A DNA stretch of 64,000 bases from Cyathus striatus (taxonomy: Eukaryota > Basidiomycota > Agaricomycetes > Agaricales > Nidulariaceae), in NCBI GenBank assembly GCA_025738555.1, contig JAOVFP010000007.1, positions 5,146,001 to 5,210,000 on the forward strand, read 5' to 3'. Made by a program: the position numbers and the translations under genes. Under the pieces are notes generated by a model that did not search any database, was not told where the DNA came from, and saw only the letters and a program-made list of their open reading frames with translations. Positions 21,422 to 33,011 of this stretch are shown piece after piece. Within the stretch, counting starts at the first letter, position 1. Every line of letters starts with the position of its first letter.

Positions 21422-21756
21422 TGTTGAGATTTGGCTGACAAAGCAGCTGAATCTATTGCCAAGCAAGCCAATCACATTGGCTAGGACAGAATTGTAATTG
21501 TATAATTGATCAGAATGAATTAGATATAATCAGAATCCAGTATGATATTCTATGGGATAATACACTTCTACTCTATTGTACTGTATCATGACTCACTGTA
21601 TATTCAATCTTCCTGGTATATATACCTGGGTAAATCCACAAATAATAGAAAATCTCTCTCTCTCCTACCATCACCTTGTCTCATCTCTCTCTGAGTGAAC
21701 TCTCTATTTATCTCTGTGTGATTCTGCTTGCTGCTACTTACTCCCAATTTCCAACA
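21422..21756. mobile_element. Solo LTR, Ty1/copia-like
   Basis: This 335-bp segment begins TGTTGAGATTTGG and ends TTTCCAACA, the usual TGTTG/CAACA ends of copia LTRs. It is flanked by the perfect 5-bp duplication AAATG (21417-21421 and 21757-21761). A CT-rich tract and a TATATATAC word lie in its second half. With no internal region present, it is the product of LTR-LTR recombination. Confidence 0.85.
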
Positions 21757-21871
21757 AAATGGAAGAAAAACCATAGACTACAGCACCCCCTTCCCTAGAG
21801 CAACCAAACTACAGTACAGTGATTAATTTCCCATTTGGAGCAGCATATTTTTGATCAAACAGAGTGTCATA

Positions 21872-23061
21872 CTATCATCAATCAATGTTTAGTGTTTATC
21901 AGGTGTTAGTGTTGTCACAGTTGTGACACTGTCCCATATTCAAACTCCATTGATAGTTTTGATAACACTTCTAACTGAACACTGTCACATGCTTGGAGCA
22001 ACTTGGGAGCAACTAAGTATTGTGACAAGTATAGAGAGATGCCAGTTGGGACAATAGTTTGAATGTTTGAGCATTAACAGCTATATACCACTATATACCT
22101 ATAATACAAGTACTGCACCCTTTCAACCAACTGTTCAGTAACATGTCACACAATGCCATGAACATGAACAGATATACATTTTGTAACACATCACACTGCT
22201 CCATGAACAGAGGTACAAGGAAATTTGAGAACAGCTGAAATTAAAAAAAAAATCATTGTGATTTGCAATAATTGTTGCTAAAGATAGTACTACTAATACT
22301 TTGCAACTACTGTGTATTGTTTGGTGTTCTTCATAAGTCATTGAAGAATATAATGTATTTAAAAAAAAAAATCCTTTGAACATGTTCTACTTTACCAACA
22401 ACTTCTTCCAATGTACATTCTGCAGGATTCAGAATAATTGAAAGTGAGGCAACTCGTGCAAGAGCTCACACAGATGCATCACAATGATTATGTAAACTAA
22501 TTACTCACTGAACAGATTTTCCATTCGTCACGCATCACACTGACCCTTAAATAGAGGGTCCAACTGTTCATTGTCGTCACAGTGTAATTCGATGAACAGT
22601 TGGTCGAAAGGGTGCAGTAGTAGCAATATGTACATTTAGATTAGAAAGATTATACTGTCTCTCATAATCTACATCATGATATGCGTGACTGTTGCTTCAT
22701 GAACTGCTGTTAACCACGACATCCCCAGAGGCTTGAGAGCCTGCCCAAGCACTCAGTGTGGTATGTGACACATTCCTCTCTGTCACGTCATCGATTTTAA
22801 ATGAGGTAATGTGATGTTTGGCACCATCAAAAAATGATCATGTTATTAAAATTCTGCTCAGCCATAACACCACTAGTGTGACAACCTTCCAAAAACATAA
22901 ACATCATACATGAGCTCTTACTGACATATAAATATGATATTCATGTTTATTGAAGTAAGGAATAGTTGTATGTCAAATTTTGAGAGGAAAAAAGGTCGGG
23001 AAGGCAGTCAAAAATGCCCAACATTAACCCCTGATAAACACTAAACGTTGATTGACAATAG
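21872..23061. mobile_element. 1.19-kb MITE-like element with TA duplication, host of a nested MITE
   Basis: The ends are inverted repeats of about 45 bp that share GTTTAGTGTTTATCAGG (left) and its complement (right, about 23030-23055). TA lies directly outside each end (21870-21871 and 23062-23063), as for Tc1/mariner-type insertions. It contains another element at 22113-22617. No transposase frame is seen. Confidence 0.6.
22113..22617. mobile_element. 505-bp MITE with TA duplication
   Basis: The terminal inverted repeats are CTGCACCCTTTC followed by A or G and then ACCAACTGTTC on the two ends. TA lies outside both ends (22111-22112, 22618-22619). Internal copies of the GAACAG/CTGTTC word occur. 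It is non-coding and is inserted in the 21872-23061 element, so it is the younger of the two. Confidence 0.75.
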
Positions 23062-23063
23062 TA

Positions 23064-24625
23064 CTAGTTCAGCAACCAACAATAACCAACCGACCACGCA
23101 ACCAGAAGTTGTAGGTCAACTACAGCCTGGATAGTGTCTATGATACCAAGTCGATGTGTTCACCAAGGACGAGGGATGAAGTGTGAAGTGATACTATTGC
23201 TTGAACAAGTCATGAGTTATGACACCTACAACCTCGCAAGAGCTTTTGGACATGCAGCACCACACCCACCTGTGAACACAATGGGATGAATCCAGTGCAT
23301 AATTTCAAGGTCTGCATGAGAAGCATGAAAGGATACTTATATCACTATGTCGAGCATTAGTACCAGACTGCCTCTGCATACATTACTCATCCGTAACAAA
23401 TGCATGTCATGTTGCCCAGATGGTTAGTGGCTACTATGATTCAAGGAGTAGGTGAGCGCCAATGAGCAGACTGAGCTCGCAAGATCTGAGGCCAAGAAAT
23501 TTAGTCCAAAAATGTAGAGGTGAACTTCGCATCAAAAGGGTGGTGGATGTAAAAGCTCTGTTCGGTATGTGGTACACTGTCTACATTCTATTCACAGCAG
23601 CAAGAGTCAGTGGTAGTAGAGTTTTAGTAGAATGTTTGTAGATGTGGTCCCCACTTCGAGCTGTCGAACAATGAGGAGTTAGTTGTGGTGTGGATAAGAT
23701 ACCAGCATATGTATGTTACTTGAATCAACTACACATCCCACCGCCAACCCAGAACCCCCCACAAGCACTATGGTGGTCAAGGATGTCCATTCCTCAACTA
23801 TTTGGACCTTGATATAAGTCTGATTTCCTTTCTACATCCTAATCTTCTTTCAATGCTCCACTGAACATTAGACTCAGAACTTGAATGTCCATTGGACTCT
23901 CCAATCGAAGCTCCCTTCAAGCTCATGATCCCAACAAACAGTCTAAGCCCTAGATGATACAGTCCCTTGGATATCTTCTCCATTTTCCATGGATGAACAA
24001 TGCCTCCACAAGTGGACAGCCGATGCTGTATCAGACAGATAGATTGCCACCATATGCTTTAACCCAAGCTGAAAGAATGAACAAGTCAGCTTATAAGTTC
24101 GTTAGGAGTGTTTCTGTACGTACCATATGTTTATCACATCGCCCTTCCTCCTTCAAGCCTTCCTAGCTCTCAACGTCTCAGAGAGACGAACACAAACCAA
24201 GTCACAGTCAACAACACTCACCACAATCTAAAAGAGCAGTTGATTAGCTTTTGGTGCCGGCGCATAAGCTACTGAATGCACTTGAAGTAAGCTTCTGCCA
24301 ATGATCATGATCAATCCTGGTGCCTTCAGTCAACCCCTTGAATCTCTTGAATCAGTGTAAGCATCCTACAAACACACAAACAAGTTAGCAATCACCCAAC
24401 AGAAACAGAAACAGAAACAGAAACAGAAACAAGGAACCCAATGGCCCGCACACCCTATCATGCGCACCAGCAGAGTTCGATTCATAACACAAAAGCACAT
24501 ACATACCCTGCACAAGCGGCCCTGTCTCGTCCTATGCTATTCTTACTCTAGATGACATATGATACAATCAAGTATCACGTCGCAATTGAAACACTGTAAT
24601 CCCACACACGTGAGCCTAGAGTATA
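23064..24625. other. Intergenic stretch with a short microsatellite
   Basis: No supported gene. A CAGAAA-type microsatellite of about six units lies at 24409-24451. The rest has short reading frames without recognisable motifs. Confidence 0.45.
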
Positions 24626-24677
24626 CACAGCAGACATTTGGCTGTCCAGTTCCAGATATCCTTTGGCCTGTCATTTA

Positions 24678-25890
24678 GTCTGTCCTGTTTGGCATCATAC
24701 ATGTGTATGTCACACTCATCAAACCGATTCACGATGGCTTCAGAATTGATGGGAAACAGAGATTGAACCAAGTTGGTGCATAATAAAACACCAGGATAGT
24801 GGGGGCCATGTATTATTTGACTTTAATAACAATGGTGTGTACTAGCACTTGATGTCTGGGTATTTACTAAGAATTATATGTAGTACTTAATCCACTTCAG
24901 TAATCTTGAGCAATTTTTATCAGGACCTTGATCTAGTTCATCTTGCATCTTAAATTCACTTCTTCTGGATGGTACTTTGAACAATGAGAAGACACAAAGG
25001 TGAAAATTTATTCCATATAAAATCCTCTAATTAACACAAGCATATAACAAATTGATTATAGGGTAATAGGTAGAGTAGTCCAAAATATTTAAGGAAAAGC
25101 ACTGAAAATGCGAATTTTAAGATATTAAAATCTTTCTACAGCAATACTTCAAATATTCAGGTGGTCTACATCAATGCATTTTGAACAACGATTTGTTGGT
25201 TCCACGTGCCAGTTCGGATTGATATTAGGGGAATTCAAACATGGGCTCTTGGCGTTACGCAACAAGAATCATTACTGTGATTTTCATTACAAAAAAATAT
25301 TCCCACATTACAAAGCCCAAGTTATGATAACACTGTAAGTCCCCTCCAATCTAAAGACCCACACCGAATGACCGAATGGCATTTTGGAGTTTTAAAAGGG
25401 ATTGATTGTGCACGATGCATAGATTTCAGATTTCCTCCACATACCATAATTTTTACTGATATCCTCTCTCTAATACCTATGGCTGAGCCACCAAATACAC
25501 TCCTTGATATTGAATCTTTGGAACCATCTGCACACGAGCTTCTGGAAGGTCAACTAAAAGCAGCATTGAAGGCCAGAAAACCCCCTAAGCCTTCTGTTGC
25601 TTCTCAGCCCCCAGCTGCCAGATCAATATGTTCAAGCCCAGACAAAACTCCGACATGCTCTCTTGCATTACAAGGCCATTGTAACAGAAATACAACTGGG
25701 ATATCAAACATGCAATGGTACAAAATAATGTTCACATGTTACAGGATTACAGCTTTGTAACAACTTGTCATTATGCAGCATCGGCGTAATGGCCATGTTT
25801 GAATTCCCCTATTGTCTCAACTTTGATTATCGATCATTGGCCAGTTCGTTATATGTGACATACACGTGCTTGATGCCAGACAGGACAGAC
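24678..25890. mobile_element. Middle MITE-like element inserted in the outer one
   Basis: The inverted ends share GTCTGTCCTGTTTGGCATCA (left) and its near complement (right, one mismatch), extending into a GTGTATGTCACA word. TA is duplicated at 24676-24677 and 25891-25892. It interrupts the left arm of the 24626-27030 element and itself holds the element at 25228-25809. Confidence 0.8.
25228..25809. mobile_element. Innermost 582-bp MITE
   Basis: The ends are perfect inverted repeats GGGGAATTCAAACATGG and CCATGTTTGAATTCCCC with TA on both outer sides (25226-25227, 25810-25811). An open frame of 130 codons (25368-25760) lies inside, but it resembles nothing I know and is probably not coding. 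The element is nested in the middle element, so it is the latest of the three insertions. Confidence 0.8.
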
Positions 25891-27206
25891 TAACACAGCG
25901 GGTTTTCAGCTGTTATGTAATGATCAGTGTTGCGCTGTAGCGAGACCTGTAGTGGATGCTGTCATGTAAGATCTTTCAGGATCATCAGTCACAAGCACAA
26001 TAGTAAAATGAACTGGTTTACAAACATGTGACAGCAGGTCTAGAATATTAGATCGTAATGAAATCCTATTGGATAGCTGGGCGCAATATTTACTTTGTGC
26101 ATGAATCACAATAACCAAGCCAGCATGCTACATCCATGCCCCATGTGAGCTTCATCATGAGTAAGTCTATATCTTGTAAGCATTTTATCTTCAGTATAGA
26201 TTGTTGATTATAATGATTTCCTTACAAGTGGTATGTAGTTTTAAGATAAAATAGTGTAGGTAAAATAGTACCACAGACATAATGGTGTCGCCTGTTATAA
26301 AAATAAGAGATGGTATCTGAATGATTTGAAATGCATCAACACAGAATCGAACTTACGACTACAAGACAGAAAAACTTTATTTCAGCAATGTTCTACCAAT
26401 ACTCCATGTGACATTACTTATTAGTGATGATAATATTAATTTATTGTATATGATTCACTCAGTAAACCTGTAACATTTGTTTCTCTCTCCTTTGATTGCA
26501 CGTAATGAGCATGATTTGCAGTATACTGAGGTAATTCTTCAGTGCACTTTTCTTTGGAAATAAGAAGTGTTGGTAATGTATGAACTGTCTAAACACTCCA
26601 CAGTCATTGAATACAAATTTTACACAAACTACATACTTTATCAGTAGTTTATAGATGCGGGGTAAATTTAGACATCTTATAATTTTATTATCCTATCTTT
26701 CTTAACAAAGTATAGAAATAAAAGAAAAACAATGGCTGATAAAATCTGCACCGTGCATGAATCGAACACACGAGCTCATCCTTTCCAGTCATTCGCACCA
26801 GTAGTCATCATTTCTCAAACATATCACACTACTTTTCTCATCACATGGTCCTAAACTGGTTCAACTGAATGTCACTTCTGTGTGACTGATAATCTCAAAG
26901 ATCTACATGACAGCATCCACTACAGGTCTCGCTACAGCACAACACCGATCGTTACATGACAGCTGAAAACCCGCCGTGTAAATGACAGGCCAAAGGACAT
27001 CCAGAACTGGACAGCCAAAAGCCCGCCGTGATATGTATTAAGAGCCAGATGTTGTACATAGAGCGGGAATAGACGATGTAAAGATAAGAATAAGAATTGA
27101 AGCTGAAGGGAGAAATCGAGACCGTAGTTGACCGTAGTGGGTATCACGAGCAAATACGCCATCACCACACCCACCGCGCTTAGCACCCTTCCACCCAACC
27201 ACCACC

Positions 27207-28798
27207 ATGTCCTCTCACACCCCACCCTCGACTCCCCCGCGCACCACAATGTCAACAGCCAGCACCCCAGCGCACGAACAAGAACGCTTCTTCACCCCCA
27301 CAGGCGCAGTCTCTCAAACTCAAACACCCTCCCTCGAACTTGAATCACCCACCATCGAGTCCCCAACACCAACAGCAGACACACCCACACCAACACAAAC
27401 TACACGTCCGACGCCCTCCGGCCTCATCATCCCCTCCTCTTCTCCAGAAGACCCAAGAGAAGGAGAAGGAGAAGCAGATACGCAGCTACACGACCCACCA
27501 CCACCCTATCCCTCCCGCGAACGCCGCAGGCGCAGGCTAACAGTATCACGCACGGGAGCATCCGGGGATGCTCCTCCTCCTGCCCCAGCCCCACAACCCT
27601 GGGCCACATACGAAGACGAAGAAGCAACTGAAACAACACCCTTCCTCTCCCCCGGCTCAAGCCGCAGAACACAAACAAGAACAGGAAGACCCAGATCATA
27701 CTCGCACACGAGCACACTCAGTGCAGCGCCCTCTCTCGCTCGAACCGCTCTCTCCTTATTCGATACAGCCGCCGATGTGGGAGATACCAGCTCATCAGAG
27801 CAAATCGGTGCTGACCACGACCACGAAGACGAGGATGGGGACTGTCCTCCATCTCACGATGGACAAACACCCATGTCCCCTCTCCGCCTACGAAACGCCG
27901 ACGAAGACGATTTATCAGAGTACGATTCTCCCTCTACATTCTCCTTCTCCTCGCGGAGGAAAGGCATCCTATCACTCTCCTCGTGGAGGAGGTACTTCCG
28001 CCCGCTCGTCAGAATGCCTTATTATCGTGCCTTGTTCCATTTGCTGGTGTTGAATTTCCCTTACGCATTGGTTGCGTGGGTGTACCTTTTCGTGTTTACT
28101 GTGGTATGTTCTTTCTTTTGATTTTGATGGTATGAGGGAGGCTGATAAGGGTGTAGACAGGAACAACGTTACTGGTTGCGCTTCCGCTTGGCGCGCTGCT
28201 TTGCTTTTTTAATCTGTTGGGTGCGAGAGCGTTCGCTAGAGGAGAGGTACGTTCGTCCTCATCTTTCTTCCACCTCCCCTCCTCCCCACAATACTAACCC
28301 AGCCCCACAGCTCGCCCTCCAAACAACATTCCACACGCCCCTCTCCTACCCACCACCAACTCCGCCCCGGCCAATCTTCACGCGTCTGCGCGAGCCAACG
28401 GCCGCTGAACTGGAGAATGGTATCCGAGGCTTAGTATGGGAGAGAAGCTTTTATAAGAATAGTTGGGCCATGGTACGTTCTTTTACTCCTACCCTTCTCT
28501 ACTCTTATACTTGTTTCCCTGCCCTTCCCCACCCCCTTTTCCACCGCCCCATTCTCCTCCTTTACACACGTACTAACTCAATCTAAAGTTCACAGACCCA
28601 ACATCATACCAATCCCTATTCTACTTCCTCGTCATCAAACCAGCCATCACAATCATATTCTCTCTTCTCCTTCTCGTATTCGTCGTCCCTGCGATGGTGT
28701 TGATTCTGCCTGCGCCGGCGGCGTTGAGGGCTACGAGGCGCTTGGGGAGGTGGCAGGGTAATGTTGCTGTTGAGGGGTTGTATTTGGCTGTTCGGTAG
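27207..28798 (+). CDS. Multi-pass membrane protein with disordered N-terminus (sensor-like domain)
   Basis: Four exons give an open frame of about 452 residues: 27207-28103, 28157-28246, 28311-28472 and 28589-28798. All junctions are in phase 0 with GT-AG introns of 53-116 nt. The acceptor at 28156 is chosen because it preserves the hydrophobic frame TLLVALPLGALLCFFNLLG. Residues 1-265 are Pro/Ser/Thr-rich and probably disordered, with acidic patches. Hydrophobic segments follow: ALFHLLVLNFPYALVAWVYL, the exon 2 segment just named, and FLVIKPAITIIFSLLLLVFV in exon 4. The C-terminus (RRLGRWQGNVAVEGLYLAVR) is of a type I recall from fungal proteins with a putative sensor domain (Pfam Sensor-like), whose substrate and role are unknown. 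The start context CCACCATGT is good. A MITE ends 177 bp upstream and may form part of the promoter. Confidence 0.85.
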
Positions 28799-28993
28799 TT
28801 CTGCGCGGGGACTCGGGAGGGGTGGGGGAGAGTTAGTTTAGTTGTGTTTTACTTAGTTTACTACTACTAGTGTGACTATGTAGTTGATCTCAACTCGATG
28901 TTAAAAAGTTGTTTTTGTTATGAGTGTTGTCAGTAAAAGGCTAAAGCCAACGAAAAAGATAAACAAAGCAATGTAAATATGCCTATATCAAAT

Positions 28994-29082
28994 GCATTAA
29001 GAGGGAATCGAACCCCCGGCGGGTCGAAACAGATCTACGTCTAACATGGCAACGACCCAGGTTACCACTACCCCATTAATGC
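28994..29082 (-). tRNA. tRNA-Gly(GCC), intron-containing
   Basis: The minus-strand 89-nt sequence folds as a full cloverleaf. It has a 7-bp acceptor stem GCATTAA/TTAATGC, a D arm with GGGT/ACCT and the loop AGTGGTA, a 5-bp anticodon stem GGTCG/CGACC with U33 and anticodon GCC, a variable loop CGCC, and a T arm with a perfect B box GGTTCGATTCC. A 19-nt intron (TGTTAGACGTAGATCTGTT) lies one base 3' of the anticodon, the canonical position. It is the only copy of the array that folds without defects. Confidence 0.85.
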
Positions 29083-29214
29083 GTTACGGTAATTGAATCG
29101 AAATGGTTAGAACTTCCTCTACTCATTAAAATCGACATGGTCAATGTTTTGTGCGTTGTGCGCTGTATATATGGTTATACACGGATAAAAATTGAGGATA
29201 CCAGGATCGGGTAT

Positions 29215-30616
29215 GCATTAAGAGGGATTCGAACCCCCTGTGAGTTGTTGAAATACTTTGTCTAATACGGACTTCGTCGTTATCACATTCCCATTAATGC
29301 GGTGTAAGAATTAAGTCTGAATAGATGGAAGATCTTATTTACCAATGCACAAACTTCAAAATCGCGGTGTATCTGGTTGTACGCTAATAAAAATGTAGAA
29401 GTACTAGCTGCAGAGTGCATTAAGAAGGAATCGAACCCCGGTGAGTTGTTGGGTTATTTTGGCTACTTCGTCGTTATCACTCACTTTCCCATTCATGCCA
29501 TATAAAACTATTATCGAGTTGTAAATCTGATGACTGCATAAGTATTCTGTGAGCTGTAGATGTGGATGTACGCTAATAAAAATTCAAGGAAACAAGCTGT
29601 CCGCATGTATTAAGAGGGAGTTGAACCCCCGGCGAGTCGAAATATTTTGACTACATACTTCGTCGTTATCATTCATCATTCAACTCACTGCTCTATTAAT
29701 GTGATACAAGAATTGAGTCAGAATGTAAAAAAGATCTGATTTACCGATGCATAAACTTCAAATGTGGTTGTACGCTAATAGAAATCCGAACTTAAAGAAC
29801 TTAAAGTGCGCACCAGTGCATTAAGAAGGAATCGAATCTCCGTTGAGTCGAAATATTTTGTTTACTTTGTCACTGTCCCATTAATGCGGTGTAAGTATGG
29901 AGTCAGAAAGTAAAGATCATCTTATTATATATATTACCAATGCATAAACTTCATATATGTGCTCTGTGGATGTGGGTCATTAGATGTACACTAATAAAAA
30001 TTTAAACGATTATCCGCCAATCATTGAATGCATTAAGAGGAAGTCAAAACTCCTGCAGGCAGAAATACCTCCGAGTCGTCGTTATCACCACTACCCCATT
30101 AATGCGCTATAATAATTGAGTCAGAATATAAAGAAGACTTTCTTATTTATTACAACGTAAACCAATGCATAAACTTAAATTTGACTACAGTATGCTAATG
30201 AAAATTTTTAAATAGAGGTATACGTCAGCGCATTAATAGGAAATCGAAACGTCAAAATTTTTATCAACTCCTCATAATGGCAAGGACCAAACCCCATTAT
30301 GCGGTACGTGAATTGAGTCATGGTCAGTGCAATGTGCATTAGTATGTACATGTTGGAAAAAGTTATTGCCCCCAGCGTGCTACAACTACATCATATCATT
30401 GAAAACATGCATTTAAGGTTACCATTAACGCACTTGGTATTACTGTAGTTGTATGTAATACACCTACTGAATTGCCAAAACTATTCTAATAAAAAGACAG
30501 GTAGAAAAATTTCTAATGCATTAAGAGGGAATCAAACTCCCGGCGGGTCGACACATTCAGTAGCATAATTAATGTGATATAGCAACGACCCAGGATACCA
30601 ACAACCATTAAGAATG
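29215..30616 (-). repeat. Array of seven decayed tRNA-Gly-like copies
   Basis: Downstream of the intact tRNA, seven more copies stand in the same orientation at about 29215-29300, 29417-29498, 29607-29702, 29818-29887, 30030-30105, 30230-30302 and 30518-30614. Start-to-start distances are about 190-220 bp, and 288 for the last. Each keeps the GCATTAA...TTAATGC acceptor ends or close variants and parts of the B box, but the D and anticodon arms are decayed. The spacers share a word near TGTACGCTAATAAAAAT, so a unit of tRNA plus spacer was amplified. The last copy retains a GGGTCG/CGACCC anticodon stem but has a mutated B box (AGTTTGATTCC). Confidence 0.8.
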
Positions 30617-33011
30617 AATAATAATATCAGAGGTCCACACGTTGCGCCGAAAATTGATATCTCTGCCATGGGACTCCGAGAGATGTAAAATCAGTCGACA
30701 ACCAATGGTGGTTGAAAATGCTGGCAGAAAGCACACGTGTATCATGGGATTTAGTTCCTAACCCTTGCCGATTCAAACAGCGGCTTTAAGCCAAGGCAAC
30801 CAGAAATACTTACCGGCTTAACTGACCACATAAGGCCAACGATTAAATACAATGCAAATGCTCTACGAAAAATTGTAAATTTGCTCCATAATGGAAAATG
30901 ATAAACGTTACTTACAAGCTGTAGTATATCAAACTATCCCTAACCACAAGTTTGATAAGGGAGAATCTCCGAATGAGGAGTGTATGCCTAAGATCAAACA
31001 TAAATTTCCAAAGGGTAAGCGAGAATAATATAGTCTCGAAGAGTATTATAGCGGTCCAATATGCAGACAGCTTATGACGTGTGCTAGCGAGGAACACCAA
31101 ACATATGCTAGCACCGCTGTGAGGTCCCTCCAAAACTGTTATGAGTTGCTAGTCAGAAAAATGAGCCAACTGGCGGAATTGCAAGCGTACCAGATGCCTC
31201 ATTTTTGTCTGCGTATTACATCACCAGCTGTTATTGTTATTTCCGAAAGAAATAGAAAACATATTGTGAAGACAAACAGCTTGTTGTTATTGTAAAGAGC
31301 AGAAAGACGATAACATAAGGTCGCTGTAAAGAGGGTATATAATCTTTTTACTAGCTTAAAAGTTCAAAAAAGGCTTACCTTGACAAAGGTACAAAAGTAG
31401 TGAAGTTCCCCATGGAATTATATAAAATGCCGTAGCGCCTGATAACACGAGTGAGCAGGTTGTCCAAAGATGAACACTAAATTATAACTTACAGCTGAAA
31501 CAAATTTAATATATGGCCAGTTGATGTATTAACGAGTAACATACAACTAATAGGGTAAGCAATCAGATTTTGCCATCCTAAACTTAGAATGACATACGCT
31601 CTCAGTAGGTTGCGACGAAAAGGCTAATTCCGGAAAGGTCTAGAGAAAGGTACTTATGCAACATTGCTCTAGATCTTACCAGTACACCATTGGAAGCTAT
31701 TTTGTCAGCCTAATGTCAGAATCGGGTAAGCATAGTAGTATTTTGGCTCACATAGTCAGAAAATCTCCAATGTAACGGCTCTGAAGGTTCCCAAATTCAT
31801 TATAGAAATACATAAACTAAATGTGGTCCGGCTCACAGCAGTAAATAGTATTTTTGAACTGGTCCAAGGTTTGCTCTGGAGAAAGTCACAAATAAGGTTT
31901 GGGTTTTTGCTTCGTTACGGCCCACTGGTAGTGGAAACGAACCCAAACGTATTCCACCTTAGTTACCCAGCATCAGATTTAATAATATAGTTTGTTCTGC
32001 AACAAACCTCTGAATCTATGGTGCACACTACAAAACCGAAGAAAGCAATTAATTCTAGAGCAAGTGGTAGGGGATGAAGGACAAAAGATAGCTTACTGTG
32101 ATCGTAAAGAGTTATCAAGGCTGAAATTGCTATACCGCATCGTTGGATTTCATATCATATAGCAACGCAAAACACGAACATACATTCCGTACAACGAAGC
32201 ATCCTAACGGTCTGTGTGTTTACGGCCATTAATACAATTGATGTCTTGAGATATTTATTGCTGAAAGAGCAGATAGTGATAAGGCAACGGGAATGTGGCG
32301 TCACTGGAAGTCACTGAAGGGCACTCACGTTTATATACTTATTTCAAGAATGTCTCTCGGTTCGGAAATGATATCCAACCTTCAATTCAATTTTAGCGTC
32401 CTAAATAAGTTATGACTACAGCGACAGCTGAGCGCTAACTTCACTAAAACACCGAGCCTGATTAATGATCAACGGTGTTGAACGTTGAAACGTTGAGAGC
32501 ACCTAATATAACTTTCCAAGATCTCTGAATATCACTCATTCTTTAAAACGCTGGAATTGTATATTATCATATATGTAAGGAGATTTGCATGCGAATGAAG
32601 ATGAACACGCGATACATGTACGTCTTGACACTAGCGATGACTACTTACTTGCTAGTACTTCCTAGGAGATCGGGGTTTTCGGACTTGGTTCCAGAATTAA
32701 GTTTTAATTACATGCGTACTTATGTACACCACCAGGTTCCTAAAACCAGCGCTCTTTAGAACCTCCTTAGGTATATTTTCCCTCGTATGTATACCTCCGA
32801 GATGTGCGGTAGGTTTAGGAGCCTGGCACTGTACACCACAGGCTCCGAGAAGGTGCTTTTGAGAGAAAAAAGGTTGGAGTTGGGTTGGAGGAGGTAGGCT
32901 TTGATATGTACTCTCCACGCTGTTACCGCTGAATACAATATATTATGCCAAATTTTAAATTAAATGTGAAATGCTAAAAGTGTATTTAAGTCGTTCATTT
33001 CAAGCTAGGTA
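30617..33011. other. Intergenic stretch, no gene supported
   Basis: About 2.4 kb of AT-rich sequence with only short frames and no recognised motif. I see no repeats or RNA genes beyond scattered GAACGTTGA words near 32480. Confidence 0.45.

Larger units (their letters stand above)
24626..27030. mobile_element. Outer MITE-like element with about 180-bp inverted ends, split by a nested insertion
   Basis: The right end, read in complement from 27030 to about 26900, gives CACGGCGGGCTTTTGGCTG, then GGCCTGTCATTTACACGGCGGG, then a segment ending in GTAGTGGATGCTGTCATGTA. The left end gives the same order, but its first part is at 24626-24677 and its second at 25891-25990. The gap is exactly the inner element at 24678-25890 plus one TA. 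ATA is found directly outside both ends. No transposase frame is seen. The right end stops 177 bp before the start codon of the membrane protein gene at 27207. Confidence 0.75.

Noticed and set aside
25368..25760. A 130-codon frame inside the innermost MITE
   Set aside because: The MITE is only 582 bp and the protein has no recognisable motif. It is more likely chance than a captured gene, though a captured fragment cannot be excluded.
26340..26780. GAATCGAAC words (complement of a tRNA B box) at about 26344 and 26759, and GTTCGATTC at about 24473, suggesting tRNAs or SINEs
   Set aside because: No acceptor stem or cloverleaf could be formed around any of them.
27340..27720. Overlapping frames on both strands across the first exon of the membrane protein gene
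   Set aside because: They are shadows of the Pro/Ser/Thr-rich coding sequence in other frames. The four-exon model with membrane segments is the supported reading.
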